Shown piece by piece: positions 28,281 to 38,011 of a stretch of 64,000 bases of DNA. A model generated the notes under the pieces. The model was given only the letters and a program-made list of their open reading frames with translations, searched no databases and was not told where the DNA came from. The stretch spans positions 1,116,001 through 1,180,000 of the forward strand of contig OZ255706.1 of assembly GCA_965277025.1 (NCBI GenBank), given 5' to 3'. This stretch comes from Methylomarinum sp965277025 (GTDB lineage: Bacteria; Pseudomonadota; Gammaproteobacteria; Methylococcales; Methylomonadaceae). Every line of letters starts with the position of its first letter. The stretch's first letter is position 1. Position numbers and translations under genes: made by a program.

Positions 28281-29666
28281 CAGGCTGTTGAAAAACGCCC
28301 CTATGCCTCCGGCTCCAGCCCTTCATTTTGGGTTAAATTTACCTCTGGATGGCCTGATTAGCCTGGTTTTCCGGTATCAGCCGGTTTATATTGCCCTTTC
28401 GAGGCTTTATTTTCGCCTTTTGGCGGATTTCAGGCACAACGGTGCCTACGCAGTTGAATAACGCCATTGTAACAGGGTCATCAGGCGGGTCAGATTATAC
28501 GCTGCGAAGGTGAATACGGTTTGGGCAGTCACTTTTTTCACTCCGCGAAATCGGGTTTGACGTAATCCCCCAACAGTTTTGCTCCAGCCAAAGACTTCTT
28601 CGATCCGTTTACGGATTTTGAGACTGCTGGTATAGCCTGGGTGTCGGGTCGTCCGCTTGTCAATCGCCGAACCTTCCGCTTTTTGAGTTACATGCGGGGT
28701 CACCTTCATTGCGCGAAGCTCGGCAACGAAGTTTTGGGTATCATAGTTTTTGTCACTGCCCACTGTGGCACCCGCTTTTTTGACGCTGCGTTTGATCATT
28801 TTTGTCGCCGCCTCCTGCCCGGCCGTTCCTGTCGCCTGGGTCACTTCAACATCGACGACCAAACCATGGCGATTTTCCATGAGTGCATGGCCCGGAAAAG
28901 CGAGTTGGGCTTTATCGCCCTGACTTTTTTTATACATCCTTGCTTCCGGGTCCGTTGTCGATTCATGCGTGTCGTTACAGCGTTTCTCGCCTTTGAAGTT
29001 GACACTCGGATTGCGGGTGGAATCCTCCGGCGGTCGGCTCGAACCGTCTTTGGCCTTGACGCTTTTCACAGAAGCCCAGGCCTTGATTAGCGTGCCATCA
29101 ACCGAAAAGTGTTCGTCTGAGACTAAATCCTGCCATTCGGCCAGGCACAGCACACGATCAAAAAACAAACGACTCACGCGCTCATTCAATAGACGGTCAC
29201 GATTGGCGCTGAACGTTGAATGATCCCAAACCTCATCATCCATTGATAAGCCGACAAACCAACGATACAGCAGATTGAAATCAATGTGTTCGATCAGTTG
29301 CCGCTCCGAACGAATGGAAAACAGGATTTGCAACAAACTGGCACGGAGTAAACGCTCGGGAGGAATTGACGCCCGGCCCCGTCGGGAATACAGGTCATCG
29401 AACTCCTCATCCAAAGTAGTCAATAGAATATCGACCAAATATCGTAGTTTGCGTAAAGGATGATCACCCGGAATTCTAGATTCCAGCGTCCGATAACTTA
29501 ATAACTCGTTTTGGGTATAATCAATGCCGCGCATAACAAATAAAAAATCGGGGAATATCAAATGGATTGAATCATTTTACCATAAATAACAATCAGTTAT
29601 GTAATCAAATGCCAATTATGGCAACGAAACAATGCGGCCTCCAGGTTGGATTAAATCAACAGCCTG
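28281..29666. mobile_element. IS5-family insertion sequence, 1386 bp
   Basis: Both ends read CAGGCTGTTGA inward, flanked by TTAA at 28277-28280 and 29667-29670. This fits the four-base YTAR-type target duplication of the family. It contains one transposase gene on the minus strand and about 165 bp of leader before its end. It sits exactly between the group II intron remnant and a sugar-transferase fragment. Confidence 0.88.
28446..29534 (-). CDS. IS5-family transposase
   Basis: A DDE transposase of about 362 residues from MRGIDYTQNELLSYRTLESR. The N-terminal DUF772-type region (GDHPLRKLRYLVDILL, RASLLQILFSIRSERQLIE) is followed by the DDE domain: SVDGTLIKAW, VGSDKNYDT and KRIEEVFGWSKTVGGLR. 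The frame is intact. An in-frame start nine codons upstream exists but is less typical. Confidence 0.92.
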   Translation of the reverse strand: MRGIDYTQNELLSYRTLESRIPGDHPLRKLRYLVDILLTTLDEEFDDLYSRRGRASIPPERLLRASLLQILFSIRSERQLIEHIDFNLLYRWFVGLSMDDEVWDHSTFSANRDRLLNERVSRLFFDRVLCLAEWQDLVSDEHFSVDGTLIKAWASVKSVKAKDGSSRPPEDSTRNPSVNFKGEKRCNDTHESTTDPEARMYKKSQGDKAQLAFPGHALMENRHGLVVDVEVTQATGTAGQEAATKMIKRSVKKAGATVGSDKNYDTQNFVAELRAMKVTPHVTQKAEGSAIDKRTTRHPGYTSSLKIRKRIEEVFGWSKTVGGLRQTRFRGVKKVTAQTVFTFAAYNLTRLMTLLQWRYSTA

Positions 29667-29667
29667 T

Positions 29668-29851
29668 TAAACCAGGTATCACCGGGTTGGCGCAAATTAA
29701 TGGTTGTCGAGGCGAAACTGATACATTGGATAAAATGGAAGCTCGAATTCACTATGATTTGGAATATATTAAAAACTGGTCATTATGGCTGGATTTAAAA
29801 ATTGTTTTTTTAACGATTTTTAAAGGATTTGTTGGGCGTCATGTTTATTGA
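29668..29851 (+). pseudogene. 3' fragment of an undecaprenyl-phosphate sugar-1-phosphate transferase (WcaJ/PssY-like)
   Basis: The reading frame KPGITGLAQINGCRGETDTL continuing to DLKIVFLTIFKGFVGRHVY is the conserved C-terminal end of polyisoprenyl-phosphate hexose-1-phosphate transferases that start exopolysaccharide assembly. Only about 60 residues remain; the membrane part and most of the catalytic domain are missing. The IS5 element lies directly upstream, and no other polysaccharide gene is present. The short open frame starting inside the IS is not the natural start. Confidence 0.85.
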
Positions 29852-29941
29852 TGTGGGCAGTAATCATTTTTTGGTTAGTTTTAAATCTGCAAGCGAAGTG
29901 CGTGGTATGTGGGAGATATTGCAGGCAAAAATGTAGATAGT

Positions 29942-29979
29942 ATAGCCCTGCTAATCATTATGATGACTGGCAGGGCTAT
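29942..29979 (-). terminator. Hairpin downstream of valS, possible terminator
   Basis: ATAGCCCTGC (29942-29951) pairs perfectly with GCAGGGCTAT (29970-29979) around an 18-nt AT-rich loop. It begins seven bases past the valS stop. There is no strong U-tract on either side, so termination by this hairpin alone is uncertain. Confidence 0.5.
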
Positions 29980-29985
29980 GTGTTG

Positions 29986-32790
29986 TTATAACACGGCTAT
30001 TTTTTTCTGTTGTTCTTGTAATTCGTTTAGATTGTTTTGCAATCGGGTTTGCTTTTCTTTTTCTTTCTCGATGACTTCAGCCGGTGCTTTGTCGATGAAC
30101 TTGGGGTTGTTGAGCTTGCCTTGGATACGCGGCAGTTCTTTTTGTATTTTTTGAATTTCCTTGTACAGTCGCGCCAGTTCGGCTTCTTTATCAATCAATC
30201 CCGCCATCGGAATCAAAACGCGCATTTTGCCGACTAATGCAATCGCAGATTCAGGCTCCTGACTATTGTCAGCCAGCCATTCGATGGACTCCAGGCGACC
30301 TAGTTTGAGTAAATACTGTTGGCTGCCTTCAAGAAACTGTCGGTCTTTTTCCGATCCGTTTTTCAACAGAACCTTGAGCGGCTTACCCGGGGCAATATTC
30401 ATTTCACCTCGGATGCGGCGGATACCAAGAATAAAGTCCATTACCCATTGCATTTCGTCAATTGCAGCCTGGTTAACAAGTGATGCATCTGCTTCCGGAT
30501 AAGGTTGCAACATGATCGTTTCAGCTTCGATACCGGTTAACGGTGCAACACGTTGCCATATTTCTTCGGTAATGAAAGGAATCAATGGATGGGCGAGGCG
30601 CAATATCTGTTCTAGCACTTTCAACAGCGTTTGGCGAGTGCCGCGCTGCAAGGCTTCGTTTTCCGATTGCAGGGAAACTTTCGCCAGTTCCAGGTACCAA
30701 TCACAATATTCATTCCAGGTGAACTCGTAGATTGTTTGCGCCACCAGATCCAGGCGGTAATGTTTTATATCATCGTGAATGGATTCAATGATCTGGTTTA
30801 GGCGTGAGGTAATCCATAGGTCGGCTTGGGAAAGTTCTGTTTTACCCGTTAAACTGTTATCCTGGCCTTCGGTGTTCATCAGCACATAGCGGGCGGCATT
30901 CCATAATTTGTTACAGAAATTACGGTAACCTTCGGTTCTGGCCAGGTCGAAACGAATATCCCGGCCGGTAGAGGCTAATGACGCGAAGGTAAAACGCAAT
31001 GCGTCAGCACCAAATGAAGGAATGCCATCGGGGAACTGTTTACGGGTGGCTTTTTCGATTTTCTCAGCCAGATGCGGCTGCATCATGCCGGAAATACGTT
31101 TTTTAACCAAAGATTCCAGGTCGATGCCGTCGATCAAATCGACAGGATCCAGTACATTGCCTTTGGATTTGGACATTTTCTGTCCTTCGGCGTCACGCAC
31201 CAGGCCATGAATATACACTTCCTTGAACGGTACTTCGCCTTGAAACTTCAGCCCCATCATGATCATGCGGGCCACCCAGAAGAAAATGATGTCGAAGCCA
31301 GTCACTAACACACTGGTGGGGTAATGCCTGGCCAGTTCAGGTGTCTGCTCCGGCCAGCCGAGGGTGGAAAAAGGCCACAGGGCGGAGGAGAACCAGGTAT
31401 CCAGTACGTCTTCATCTTGTTTTAATGGGTAGTCGGAAGCAAGATTGTATCGTTCGCGGATTTCCTGCTCATTACGACCGACATAAACATTACCTTCCTC
31501 ATCGTACCAGGCCGGAATACGATGTCCCCACCATATCTGGCGCGAAATACACCAGTCCTGAATATTGCGCATCCATTCAAAATAGGTGTTTTTCCAGTTG
31601 TCCGGGACAAATTTGATGTCGCCTTTTTCAACCGCTTCGATGGCGGGTTTCGCCAGTGGCTCGACCTTGACATACCATTGATCGGTCAGGAAAGGCTCGA
31701 TGACGCTGCCACTACGATCGCCTCGTGGAACCATCAGTTTATGATCTTCGACTTTTTCCAGCAAGCCCTGTTTTTCCAGGTCGGAAATGATTTTATTGCG
31801 CGCGTCAAATCGGTCCAGCCCGACATAGGCTGCTGGAATGATATCGAAACCATCATCGTTATCACGAAGGGTGGCGTCAGCGGTAAAAATATTGATCAGG
31901 CCACCATGCGGCAGATCGGCAATGGCCGACATGTCACGATGGCGGGTCCAGACGTCATAATCGTTGAAGTCATGGGCCGGGGTGATTTTAACGCAACCGG
32001 TGCCGAATTCGGGGTCGACATAATCATCGGCAATAATCGGAATGCGCCGGCCGGTGAGTGGCAGCTCGACAAATTCACCGATCAAGTGTTTGTAACGTTC
32101 GTCATCTGGATGGACAGCGACAGCCGCATCGCCCAGCATGGTTTCCGGCCGGGTGGTGGCGACAATCAAATCACCTGTGCCATTGGTCAAAGGGTAACGC
32201 ATATGCCACATATGGCCGTTTTCTTCTTCGGACAGCACTTCCAGGTCTGATACTGCTGTATGCAAAACCGGGTCCCAGTTGACCAGGCGTTTGCCGCGAT
32301 AAATCAGGCCTTCTTCAAACAGTTTGATAAACACTTCCTGAACGGCTTTTGACATGCCTTCGTCCATGGTAAAGCGTTCCCGGCTCCAGTCCAGTGAAGC
32401 GCCCATACGGCGCAGCTGGCGGGTTATCGTACCGCCGGATTGTTCTTTCCACTGCCAGACTTTTTCGATGAATTTTTCCCGGCCGTAATCGAAACGGGTT
32501 TTGCCTTCGGCATTGATTATGCGTTCCACCACCATTTGGGTGGCGATACCGGCATGGTCGGTGCCCGCCTGCCATAAGGTGCTGTTGCCTTTCATGCGAT
32601 GATAACGGACCAGCGCATCCATGATGGTATCTTGAAAAGCGTGGCCCATATGCAGGCTGCCGGTCACATTAGGCGGTGGAATCATGATGCAATAGGATTC
32701 ACCATCACCTTGCGGGGCAAAATAACCTTTTTCTTCCCAGGTTTCGTACCAGTGTTGTTCGATTGCGTGTGGGGCGTAAGTTTTTTCCAT
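29986..32790 (-). CDS. valS: Valyl-tRNA synthetase
   Basis: Class Ia synthetase of 934 residues. It has the HIGH motif in PPNVTGSLHMGHAFQ, an editing (CP1) domain with TTRPETMLGD, and the KMSKS loop (KMSKSKGNVLDP). The C-terminal coiled-coil arm (ELARLYKEIQKIQKELPRIQ) clamps tRNA-Val. It is the first gene of valS-holC-pepA read in reverse order on this strand, matching the E. coli cluster. Confidence 0.98.
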   Translation of the reverse strand: MEKTYAPHAIEQHWYETWEEKGYFAPQGDGESYCIMIPPPNVTGSLHMGHAFQDTIMDALVRYHRMKGNSTLWQAGTDHAGIATQMVVERIINAEGKTRFDYGREKFIEKVWQWKEQSGGTITRQLRRMGASLDWSRERFTMDEGMSKAVQEVFIKLFEEGLIYRGKRLVNWDPVLHTAVSDLEVLSEEENGHMWHMRYPLTNGTGDLIVATTRPETMLGDAAVAVHPDDERYKHLIGEFVELPLTGRRIPIIADDYVDPEFGTGCVKITPAHDFNDYDVWTRHRDMSAIADLPHGGLINIFTADATLRDNDDGFDIIPAAYVGLDRFDARNKIISDLEKQGLLEKVEDHKLMVPRGDRSGSVIEPFLTDQWYVKVEPLAKPAIEAVEKGDIKFVPDNWKNTYFEWMRNIQDWCISRQIWWGHRIPAWYDEEGNVYVGRNEQEIRERYNLASDYPLKQDEDVLDTWFSSALWPFSTLGWPEQTPELARHYPTSVLVTGFDIIFFWVARMIMMGLKFQGEVPFKEVYIHGLVRDAEGQKMSKSKGNVLDPVDLIDGIDLESLVKKRISGMMQPHLAEKIEKATRKQFPDGIPSFGADALRFTFASLASTGRDIRFDLARTEGYRNFCNKLWNAARYVLMNTEGQDNSLTGKTELSQADLWITSRLNQIIESIHDDIKHYRLDLVAQTIYEFTWNEYCDWYLELAKVSLQSENEALQRGTRQTLLKVLEQILRLAHPLIPFITEEIWQRVAPLTGIEAETIMLQPYPEADASLVNQAAIDEMQWVMDFILGIRRIRGEMNIAPGKPLKVLLKNGSEKDRQFLEGSQQYLLKLGRLESIEWLADNSQEPESAIALVGKMRVLIPMAGLIDKEAELARLYKEIQKIQKELPRIQGKLNNPKFIDKAPAEVIEKEKEKQTRLQNNLNELQEQQKKIAVL

Positions 32791-32837
32791 AGGTGTGATT
32801 AGTCGTTAAGTCTTCGAGGAGTTGATTCGGTTGCTGT

Positions 32838-33278
32838 TTATTTCCGCTCAGCCATATTATGTGTCGTAAGATGGCAGCCGGCCTGTTGATAATGTCGATA
32901 ACGCTGCCGACCAAGCTTCCGGCTGGCTTCGCTGCTATCAAGAATTTCGACAATTTTCGCGCATTGGGCCATTTGTTGGGGAGGGTGTGATGATAAGTTG
33001 ATAATGATGTTCAACCACTTTTCAGGAATGGGTTCGCCATCAATTAAAATTTCCACCACTTGTTTTGGCGCATCACCTTGAAAAAGGCGGTGCGGCACAA
33101 AACTACCGGCCCGAAATGTCCATAAAAAATCATCCATTTGCTGGCTCTGTTGCTCGGAGTCGGTCAACACATAGCAAAACTGGCCGCCGCGATAAATTTT
33201 TTCAATCAATCGACAGGCAAAATGCTGACGTTCAATTTGAGACTCGCTGGCCAGTACATAAAAAATAACCTCAGGCAT
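32838..33278 (-). CDS. holC: DNA polymerase III chi subunit
   Basis: A 146-residue clamp-loader accessory protein that links SSB to the polymerase. The N-terminus VIFYVLASESQIERQHFACR with KIYRGGQFCYVLTDSEQQSQ and DDFLWTFRAGSFVPH matches HolC. It overlaps pepA by 8 bp and precedes valS, the standard order. Confidence 0.92.
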   Translation of the reverse strand: MPEVIFYVLASESQIERQHFACRLIEKIYRGGQFCYVLTDSEQQSQQMDDFLWTFRAGSFVPHRLFQGDAPKQVVEILIDGEPIPEKWLNIIINLSSHPPQQMAQCAKIVEILDSSEASRKLGRQRYRHYQQAGCHLTTHNMAERK

Positions 33279-34758
33279 TGGCCCTGTTCAGTAAATATTG
33301 CGCCAGCAAGGGTAAAGGACGACCGGTAGCGCCTTTTTCTTTGCCAGTACGCCAGGCGGTGCCGGCAATATCCAGATGCGCCCAGCGGTAATCTTCGGCA
33401 AAACGGGACAAGAAACAAGCGGCGGTAATGGTGCCGGCATCGCGGCCACCAATGTTAGCCATATCAGCAAAATTGGATTTCAACTGTTCCTGATATTCAT
33501 CCCACAAAGGCAGGCGCCACAAACTGTCACAGGCGGTTTCGCTGGCTTTGATCAATTCATCGCATAAAGCGTCATCATTGCCCAACAAGCCGCTTGGAAT
33601 ACGGCCTAAAGCCACCAGACAAGCACCAGTCAATGTAGCCAGATCAATGACGACCTCAGGGTTGAATTTTTCCGCATAAGTCAGCGTGTCGCATAAAATC
33701 AAACGGCCTTCGGCGTCGGTATTCAGCACTTCGATGGTTTTTCCCGACATACTGGTCAACACATCGCCAGGTTTGTTGGCATCACCATCCGGCATATTTT
33801 CAGAAGATGGCACCAAACCGACGATATTGAGAGGCAGTTGCAGTTCCGCCGCCATTTGCAAGGTGCCCAATACGGTGGCGCCGCCGCACATGTCGTATTT
33901 CATTTCATCCATGTCGGCGCCGGGTTTCAAGCTGATGCCGCCGGCGTCGAAAGTCAGCCCCTTACCAATCAGGACTATGGGTTGGCTGTCATTGCCGGCG
34001 CCATGGTAATTCAAGGTGATCAGCTTGGCGGGTTGACGACTGCCCCGGGTGACGGACAGTAAAGCGCCCATTCCCAAGGCTTCCATATGACTTTCTTCCA
34101 GTATTTCCACGTCGAGATTGTCAAAACGTTCGGCTAGCAGTTCGGCTTGTTGCGCCAGATAGGTCGGGGTGCAGATATTACCCGGCAAGTCAGCCAGTTG
34201 TTTGGTCAGCGCCATGCCTTGGGCAATCGCAACGCCTTGCTGTAAACCTTTTTCGGCGGCGCTTGAATCACTGTCGCGCACTAAAATTTTTATTTGCTGT
34301 AAGGTGATTTTGTTATCATCACTTTGTTTGGTGGCCTCATAAAGATAAAGACCATCGTTGAAAACCTCTATCGTTTGACGAATCTTCCAGGCAATATCGG
34401 TTTGCGCTATTTCAGCATCATGTAACGCAGATGTTGCCGATTTCAGTTTGCTGTTGCGCAGTGTCTTGATAGCGGAAGACAAGGCTTTGCGGAAGGTTTT
34501 GCGGCTGATTTTATCGATCTCGCCCAATCCGGTAATCAGCAAGCGTTTGATCGGACTGCCGGGAATATAGTTGATCAACAGAGTTTCGCCGTTTTTACCG
34601 TTGACGTCGCCTTGCTCGATCAATTTGTCGATCAGGTTGTTCAGATGGCTATTGATGGCGTTGGCGGTTTGCGTGTATTGGCCATTTTCGAAAACGCCGA
34701 TGACTAAGCATTCAGTCTGGAGTTTGTCTGAGGCGGTGCTTTCTATAGAATAGTCCAT
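33271..34758 (-). CDS. pepA: Leucyl aminopeptidase (M17)
   Basis: Hexameric zinc aminopeptidase; in E. coli PepA also binds DNA. The start MDYSIESTASDKLQTECLV (34758) gives 495 residues, the family length; a 75-codon upstream extension is rejected as non-conserved. The catalytic domain shows LIGKGLTFDAGGISLKPG, the signature NTDAEGRLILCDTLTYAE, and GAMDEMK-type residues in ADMDEMKYDMCGGATVLG. It is divergent from lptF. Confidence 0.97.
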   Translation of the reverse strand: MDYSIESTASDKLQTECLVIGVFENGQYTQTANAINSHLNNLIDKLIEQGDVNGKNGETLLINYIPGSPIKRLLITGLGEIDKISRKTFRKALSSAIKTLRNSKLKSATSALHDAEIAQTDIAWKIRQTIEVFNDGLYLYEATKQSDDNKITLQQIKILVRDSDSSAAEKGLQQGVAIAQGMALTKQLADLPGNICTPTYLAQQAELLAERFDNLDVEILEESHMEALGMGALLSVTRGSRQPAKLITLNYHGAGNDSQPIVLIGKGLTFDAGGISLKPGADMDEMKYDMCGGATVLGTLQMAAELQLPLNIVGLVPSSENMPDGDANKPGDVLTSMSGKTIEVLNTDAEGRLILCDTLTYAEKFNPEVVIDLATLTGACLVALGRIPSGLLGNDDALCDELIKASETACDSLWRLPLWDEYQEQLKSNFADMANIGGRDAGTITAACFLSRFAEDYRWAHLDIAGTAWRTGKEKGATGRPLPLLAQYLLNRANA

Positions 34759-34870
34759 GATGCTTGAATTAAGGTTGTTGAAAGGAATGGCGAAATTATA
34801 CAACAGAATGAAGGGGAAATATGGCCTATGCATAAACAGCGAATGATTTTGCCGGGGGAGTGCGGATAAA

Positions 34871-35947
34871 GTGACTATTCTGGATAAAATGATCTGTAAG
34901 GATTTAACGAAAACGACCTTTTCTATTTTGTCGATTATTGTGGTGATTATTGTCAGTCGTAAATTCATCAGGATCCTGGCCAAGGCTATTGACGGTCAAT
35001 TGTCTGTAGATGCCGTGATGAGTATGTTGGGTTATAAACTGATTGTCGTGACCACCATGTTTATTCCCGCCGCGGTTTTTATCGCTATTCTGATTGTGCT
35101 GGGCAGGATGTATCGGGATCAGGAAATGGCCGCCATCGCTTCGGCGGGTGGTGGCGTCGCTGTGATTTATCGCGCCGTTTTCTGGTTTGTCATTCCGGCG
35201 ATATTGAGTGCGGCTGCATTATCTGTCTATATCGCTCCCTGGGCTGAGGCGCAAATGCAGATCATTACCACTAAAGACCAGAGCACGCTCAATGTTAAAG
35301 GAATTGAAGCCGGCCGCTTCAGTGAATACCGGCAAGGCAAGATCGTTTTTTATGCCGAGGATGTCGATAGCCATGAAGTGATGCAAAATGTGTTTATGCG
35401 GACCCGGCATAATGCGCAAAAAGCGGTTGTGACATCGGAAAGTGGCGTTTTGCGTTATCAGCCGGATGGTCTTTTTTTGATATTGGATAATGGTGAACGG
35501 GTTCAGGGCGTGCCAGGACGACGGGATTTCGTTGTGGAAATTTTTTCCCGTTATGGCGTGTTGATCGAACAGGGGGTTAAAGCGGTTTCATTGCATTTGA
35601 ACGCGCTGCCGGTTAAGGCGCTGCTTGACTCGGATGAGGTAAAAAAGCGGGTCGAATGGCAAAAGCGCTTGTCGATACCCATAGGTTTGCTGTTGCTGGC
35701 TTTTTTGGCGGTACCATTGGCGAAACTCAGTCCTCGTGGTGGGGTTTATGGCAGTTTGTTTGTAGCCTTCGCCATTTATTTCATTTACGCCAATTTAAAA
35801 CGCGTGGCGCAGAGTTGGGCGGTCTCCTGCATGTTATCGCCCTGGTGCAGCTATTTTGTCGTTTATGGGTTGATGTTTTCAGTCGGCATGGTGTTGTTAA
35901 TCAGGCTTTATGGCTTGAAGTGGATCAAGGAACAAATAGTTAAATGA
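34871..35947 (+). CDS. lptF: LPS export permease LptF
   Basis: Inner-membrane half of the LptB2FG transporter that extracts lipopolysaccharide. The 358-residue protein from a GTG start has three N-terminal spans, a periplasmic beta-jellyroll (TLNVKGIEAGRFSEYRQGK, IVFYAEDVDSHEVMQNVF) and three C-terminal spans. The stop overlaps the lptG start (ATGA). Confidence 0.94.
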   Translation: MTILDKMICKDLTKTTFSILSIIVVIIVSRKFIRILAKAIDGQLSVDAVMSMLGYKLIVVTTMFIPAAVFIAILIVLGRMYRDQEMAAIASAGGGVAVIYRAVFWFVIPAILSAAALSVYIAPWAEAQMQIITTKDQSTLNVKGIEAGRFSEYRQGKIVFYAEDVDSHEVMQNVFMRTRHNAQKAVVTSESGVLRYQPDGLFLILDNGERVQGVPGRRDFVVEIFSRYGVLIEQGVKAVSLHLNALPVKALLDSDEVKKRVEWQKRLSIPIGLLLLAFLAVPLAKLSPRGGVYGSLFVAFAIYFIYANLKRVAQSWAVSCMLSPWCSYFVVYGLMFSVGMVLLIRLYGLKWIKEQIVK

Positions 35948-37008
35948 ATGTGTTGACGCGCTATATTGTCTTTGAAATTGTCAAAGGCTCCTTGCTGGCA
36001 TTGTTGCTCTTGAATACCTTGTTTACCCTGTTTACCTTCAGTGATGAATTGAAGGATCTGGGTGTGGGGCATTATGGCCTGAAAGAAATAGGACTTTTTT
36101 TGCTCCTGATAACCCCAAGGACTTTGTATGAATTGATGCCGTCTTCAGCTTTGCTCGGCAGTTTGTTCGTGGTCGGCGCGATGGCTAACAATCGCGAGAT
36201 TATCGCCATGCGAGCGGCAGGTTATTCGATTTTCTGGATTATTCGCACGATCATGTTGGCGGGTGTTTTTCTGGTGCTGATTTCTATTGGCATTGGCGAA
36301 TTTATCGCGCCACAATCAGAGCAAAAAGCACAGATATTGCGGGCTGAAGCACAAAATAACAAGCCTGTCGTCAGCACCCGTTATGGTATGTGGTTGCGTG
36401 AAGGGGACATGTATATCAATGTTGAACAAATTCCGGCTGAGGATGAGTTGGAGAAAATCAGCATTTATTCGTTGCGCCAACAACATTTGGTCGAATGGAC
36501 AATGGCGGAAAAAGCGCTGTTCCTCGGTGATGGGCAGTGGCGACTGGTTAATGTTCGGCGGTCTCGAATTGAAGATCAGGCAGTTTCGGCAGAAAAGAAG
36601 GAAACGGAAATCTGGCGAACAGCGATTGAGCCGGGCTTGATGGATAGCGTCGTTATTTTGCCGGAAGAAATGCCGCTGCAGGAATTATATCGATATATCC
36701 AGTTCTTACGGGAAAACAATCAGAAGCCGGAAAAATATGAGTTGGCTTTTTGGGGGCGGGTGTTCAATCCTTTGGCGACTTTTGTCATGTTGATGGTGTC
36801 GGCGCCTTTTGTCGTCGGTATCCGCCGGGGTGTGAGCACTGGCGCGCGAATTATGCTGGGAGTAATGATTGGTTTGATGTTCAATATCTTTGACAGGATT
36901 TCAGGTCATTTGGGATTGGTTTACGGATTCAATCCAGCGTTGATGGCGTTATTACCGGGTGTGCTCGTTTTTATCGGGGCCGTTTACGCGGTCAGGCGAA
37001 GCGAGTAA
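35944..37008 (+). CDS. lptG: LPS export permease LptG
   Basis: Partner of LptF, 354 residues with the same six-span plus periplasmic-domain layout. It begins NVLTRYIVFEIVKGSLLALL. The coupling-helix region AMRAAGYSIFWIIRTIM is clear. A canonical terminator follows at once, so lptF-lptG form a two-gene operon. Confidence 0.95.
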   Translation: MNVLTRYIVFEIVKGSLLALLLLNTLFTLFTFSDELKDLGVGHYGLKEIGLFLLLITPRTLYELMPSSALLGSLFVVGAMANNREIIAMRAAGYSIFWIIRTIMLAGVFLVLISIGIGEFIAPQSEQKAQILRAEAQNNKPVVSTRYGMWLREGDMYINVEQIPAEDELEKISIYSLRQQHLVEWTMAEKALFLGDGQWRLVNVRRSRIEDQAVSAEKKETEIWRTAIEPGLMDSVVILPEEMPLQELYRYIQFLRENNQKPEKYELAFWGRVFNPLATFVMLMVSAPFVVGIRRGVSTGARIMLGVMIGLMFNIFDRISGHLGLVYGFNPALMALLPGVLVFIGAVYAVRRSE

Positions 37009-37012
37009 GCAC

Positions 37013-37041
37013 AAAAAAACCCGGGGAAACCGGGCTTTTTT
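37013..37041 (+). terminator. Rho-independent terminator after lptG
   Basis: The arms AAAAAACCCGG and CCGGGCTTTTTT pair around a short GGAAA loop and end in a T-tract. It starts a few bases after the lptG stop. The A-run on the other arm could also serve the convergent gene at 37081-37476. Confidence 0.9.
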
Positions 37042-37080
37042 GTCTTAAGACGAGATGTCAGGTTGTGCTCAGATGAGCAT

Positions 37081-37476
37081 TTACATTTTTTTCAAGAAGT
37101 AGTACTGATAAGTACATTTCAACGTCATTTCGCTGTCTGTCAGTTCATAAAAAGAACAGAATTCAAATTTCTGACGGCCAGGGGCTGTCTGTCTTTTTAA
37201 CTTACCATCCTCGATGCTGTACTTCAGTTTAATATCCATCATGCCGGTACGGCCGCTGACAACATCTTTTCCTCTAACAATCATGGCGCCATCTTTTTTA
37301 AATTCCCAGACTGCATCCTGTGCGCGCTTTTCTTTATGTAAGGCCGGGGCTGCGGCGTAAACATGCCATTTGCCAATAATTTTAGAGTTGTCTTCCAGTT
37401 TAACTTCCGCTTGGGCAGTAGTTGCCAATACAGAAATTGCAAAAAGTGTTGATAATAAGACGTTTATTTTTTTCAT
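37081..37476 (-). CDS. Small exported protein, unknown function
   Basis: A 131-residue protein with a Sec signal peptide MKKINVLLSTLFAISVLATT cut after AQA (residue 23). The mature part looks like a small beta-barrel or lipocalin-like fold (SKIIGKWHVYAAAPAL, DAVWEFKKDGAMIVRGKD, CSFYELTDSEMTLKCTYQYY) with two cysteines. A weak hint is similarity of layout to META/lipocalin-type stress proteins. Function unknown. Confidence 0.65.
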   Translation of the reverse strand: MKKINVLLSTLFAISVLATTAQAEVKLEDNSKIIGKWHVYAAAPALHKEKRAQDAVWEFKKDGAMIVRGKDVVSGRTGMMDIKLKYSIEDGKLKRQTAPGRQKFEFCSFYELTDSEMTLKCTYQYYFLKKM

Positions 37477-37646
37477 GCTACATTACCTCTGGTGGTTTGG
37501 CATTTGCCAAAAAATATGATTTTACACTATTGTTACGGCAGTAAAGCTAATAGTCAATATGAGAAAAAGCTCTTTTTCTCTAAGGTTTAAAATGATAGAG
37601 TGATTGGCTCGCATAATAATAACTGAAAGGTGAATGAAGGGTGAAT

Positions 37647-38009
37647 ATGATGAAGTTGAAAATTATTATTTTAAGTTTGTTGATGAGCTTTTCCAGTTTG
37701 AGTTTTGCTCTGGCGGTGGATGAGTGGGTTTATAAGGAGGTGACGGGTGATCTCAAGCCCAGCCCCGGATGTAAGCCTAAAGAAGTCGCGATTGAAAAAG
37801 TCAAGAAGAAGCCTGATTCTTATAAGGGCTATAGCCGGTTTAAAAAATACGCCAGTCTGCTTTGTGAAGAAGAGGGATATGGTTGGGGTTTGGCCGGAAT
37901 TGTCAATGAAGGCGACATCAAATGTGATGAATGTGGCGGCGATTACAAAGGAAAATATCGCTGTCAGGCAGTGAATGTCACCGTCAAGTGTAAACAGGTT
38001 GCTCGGTAG
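37647..38009 (+). CDS. Small cysteine-rich secreted protein, unknown function
   Basis: About 120 residues with a signal peptide (MMKLKIIILSLLMSFSSL, cut after FALA). The mature domain has six cysteines, including CDECGG, so three disulfides are possible, and many lysines (KPKEVAIEKVKKKPDSYKG). A GAAGGG site lies before the ATG at 37647; a GTG two codons upstream is the alternative. I recognise no family. Confidence 0.6.
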   Translation: MMKLKIIILSLLMSFSSLSFALAVDEWVYKEVTGDLKPSPGCKPKEVAIEKVKKKPDSYKGYSRFKKYASLLCEEEGYGWGLAGIVNEGDIKCDECGGDYKGKYRCQAVNVTVKCKQVAR

Positions 38010-38011
38010 TT

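Noticed and set aside
29567..29851. A 94-codon frame with an ATG start that includes the WcaJ-like end
   Set aside because: The first third is IS5 terminal sequence. Only the last 60 residues are homologous, so it is recorded as a gene fragment.
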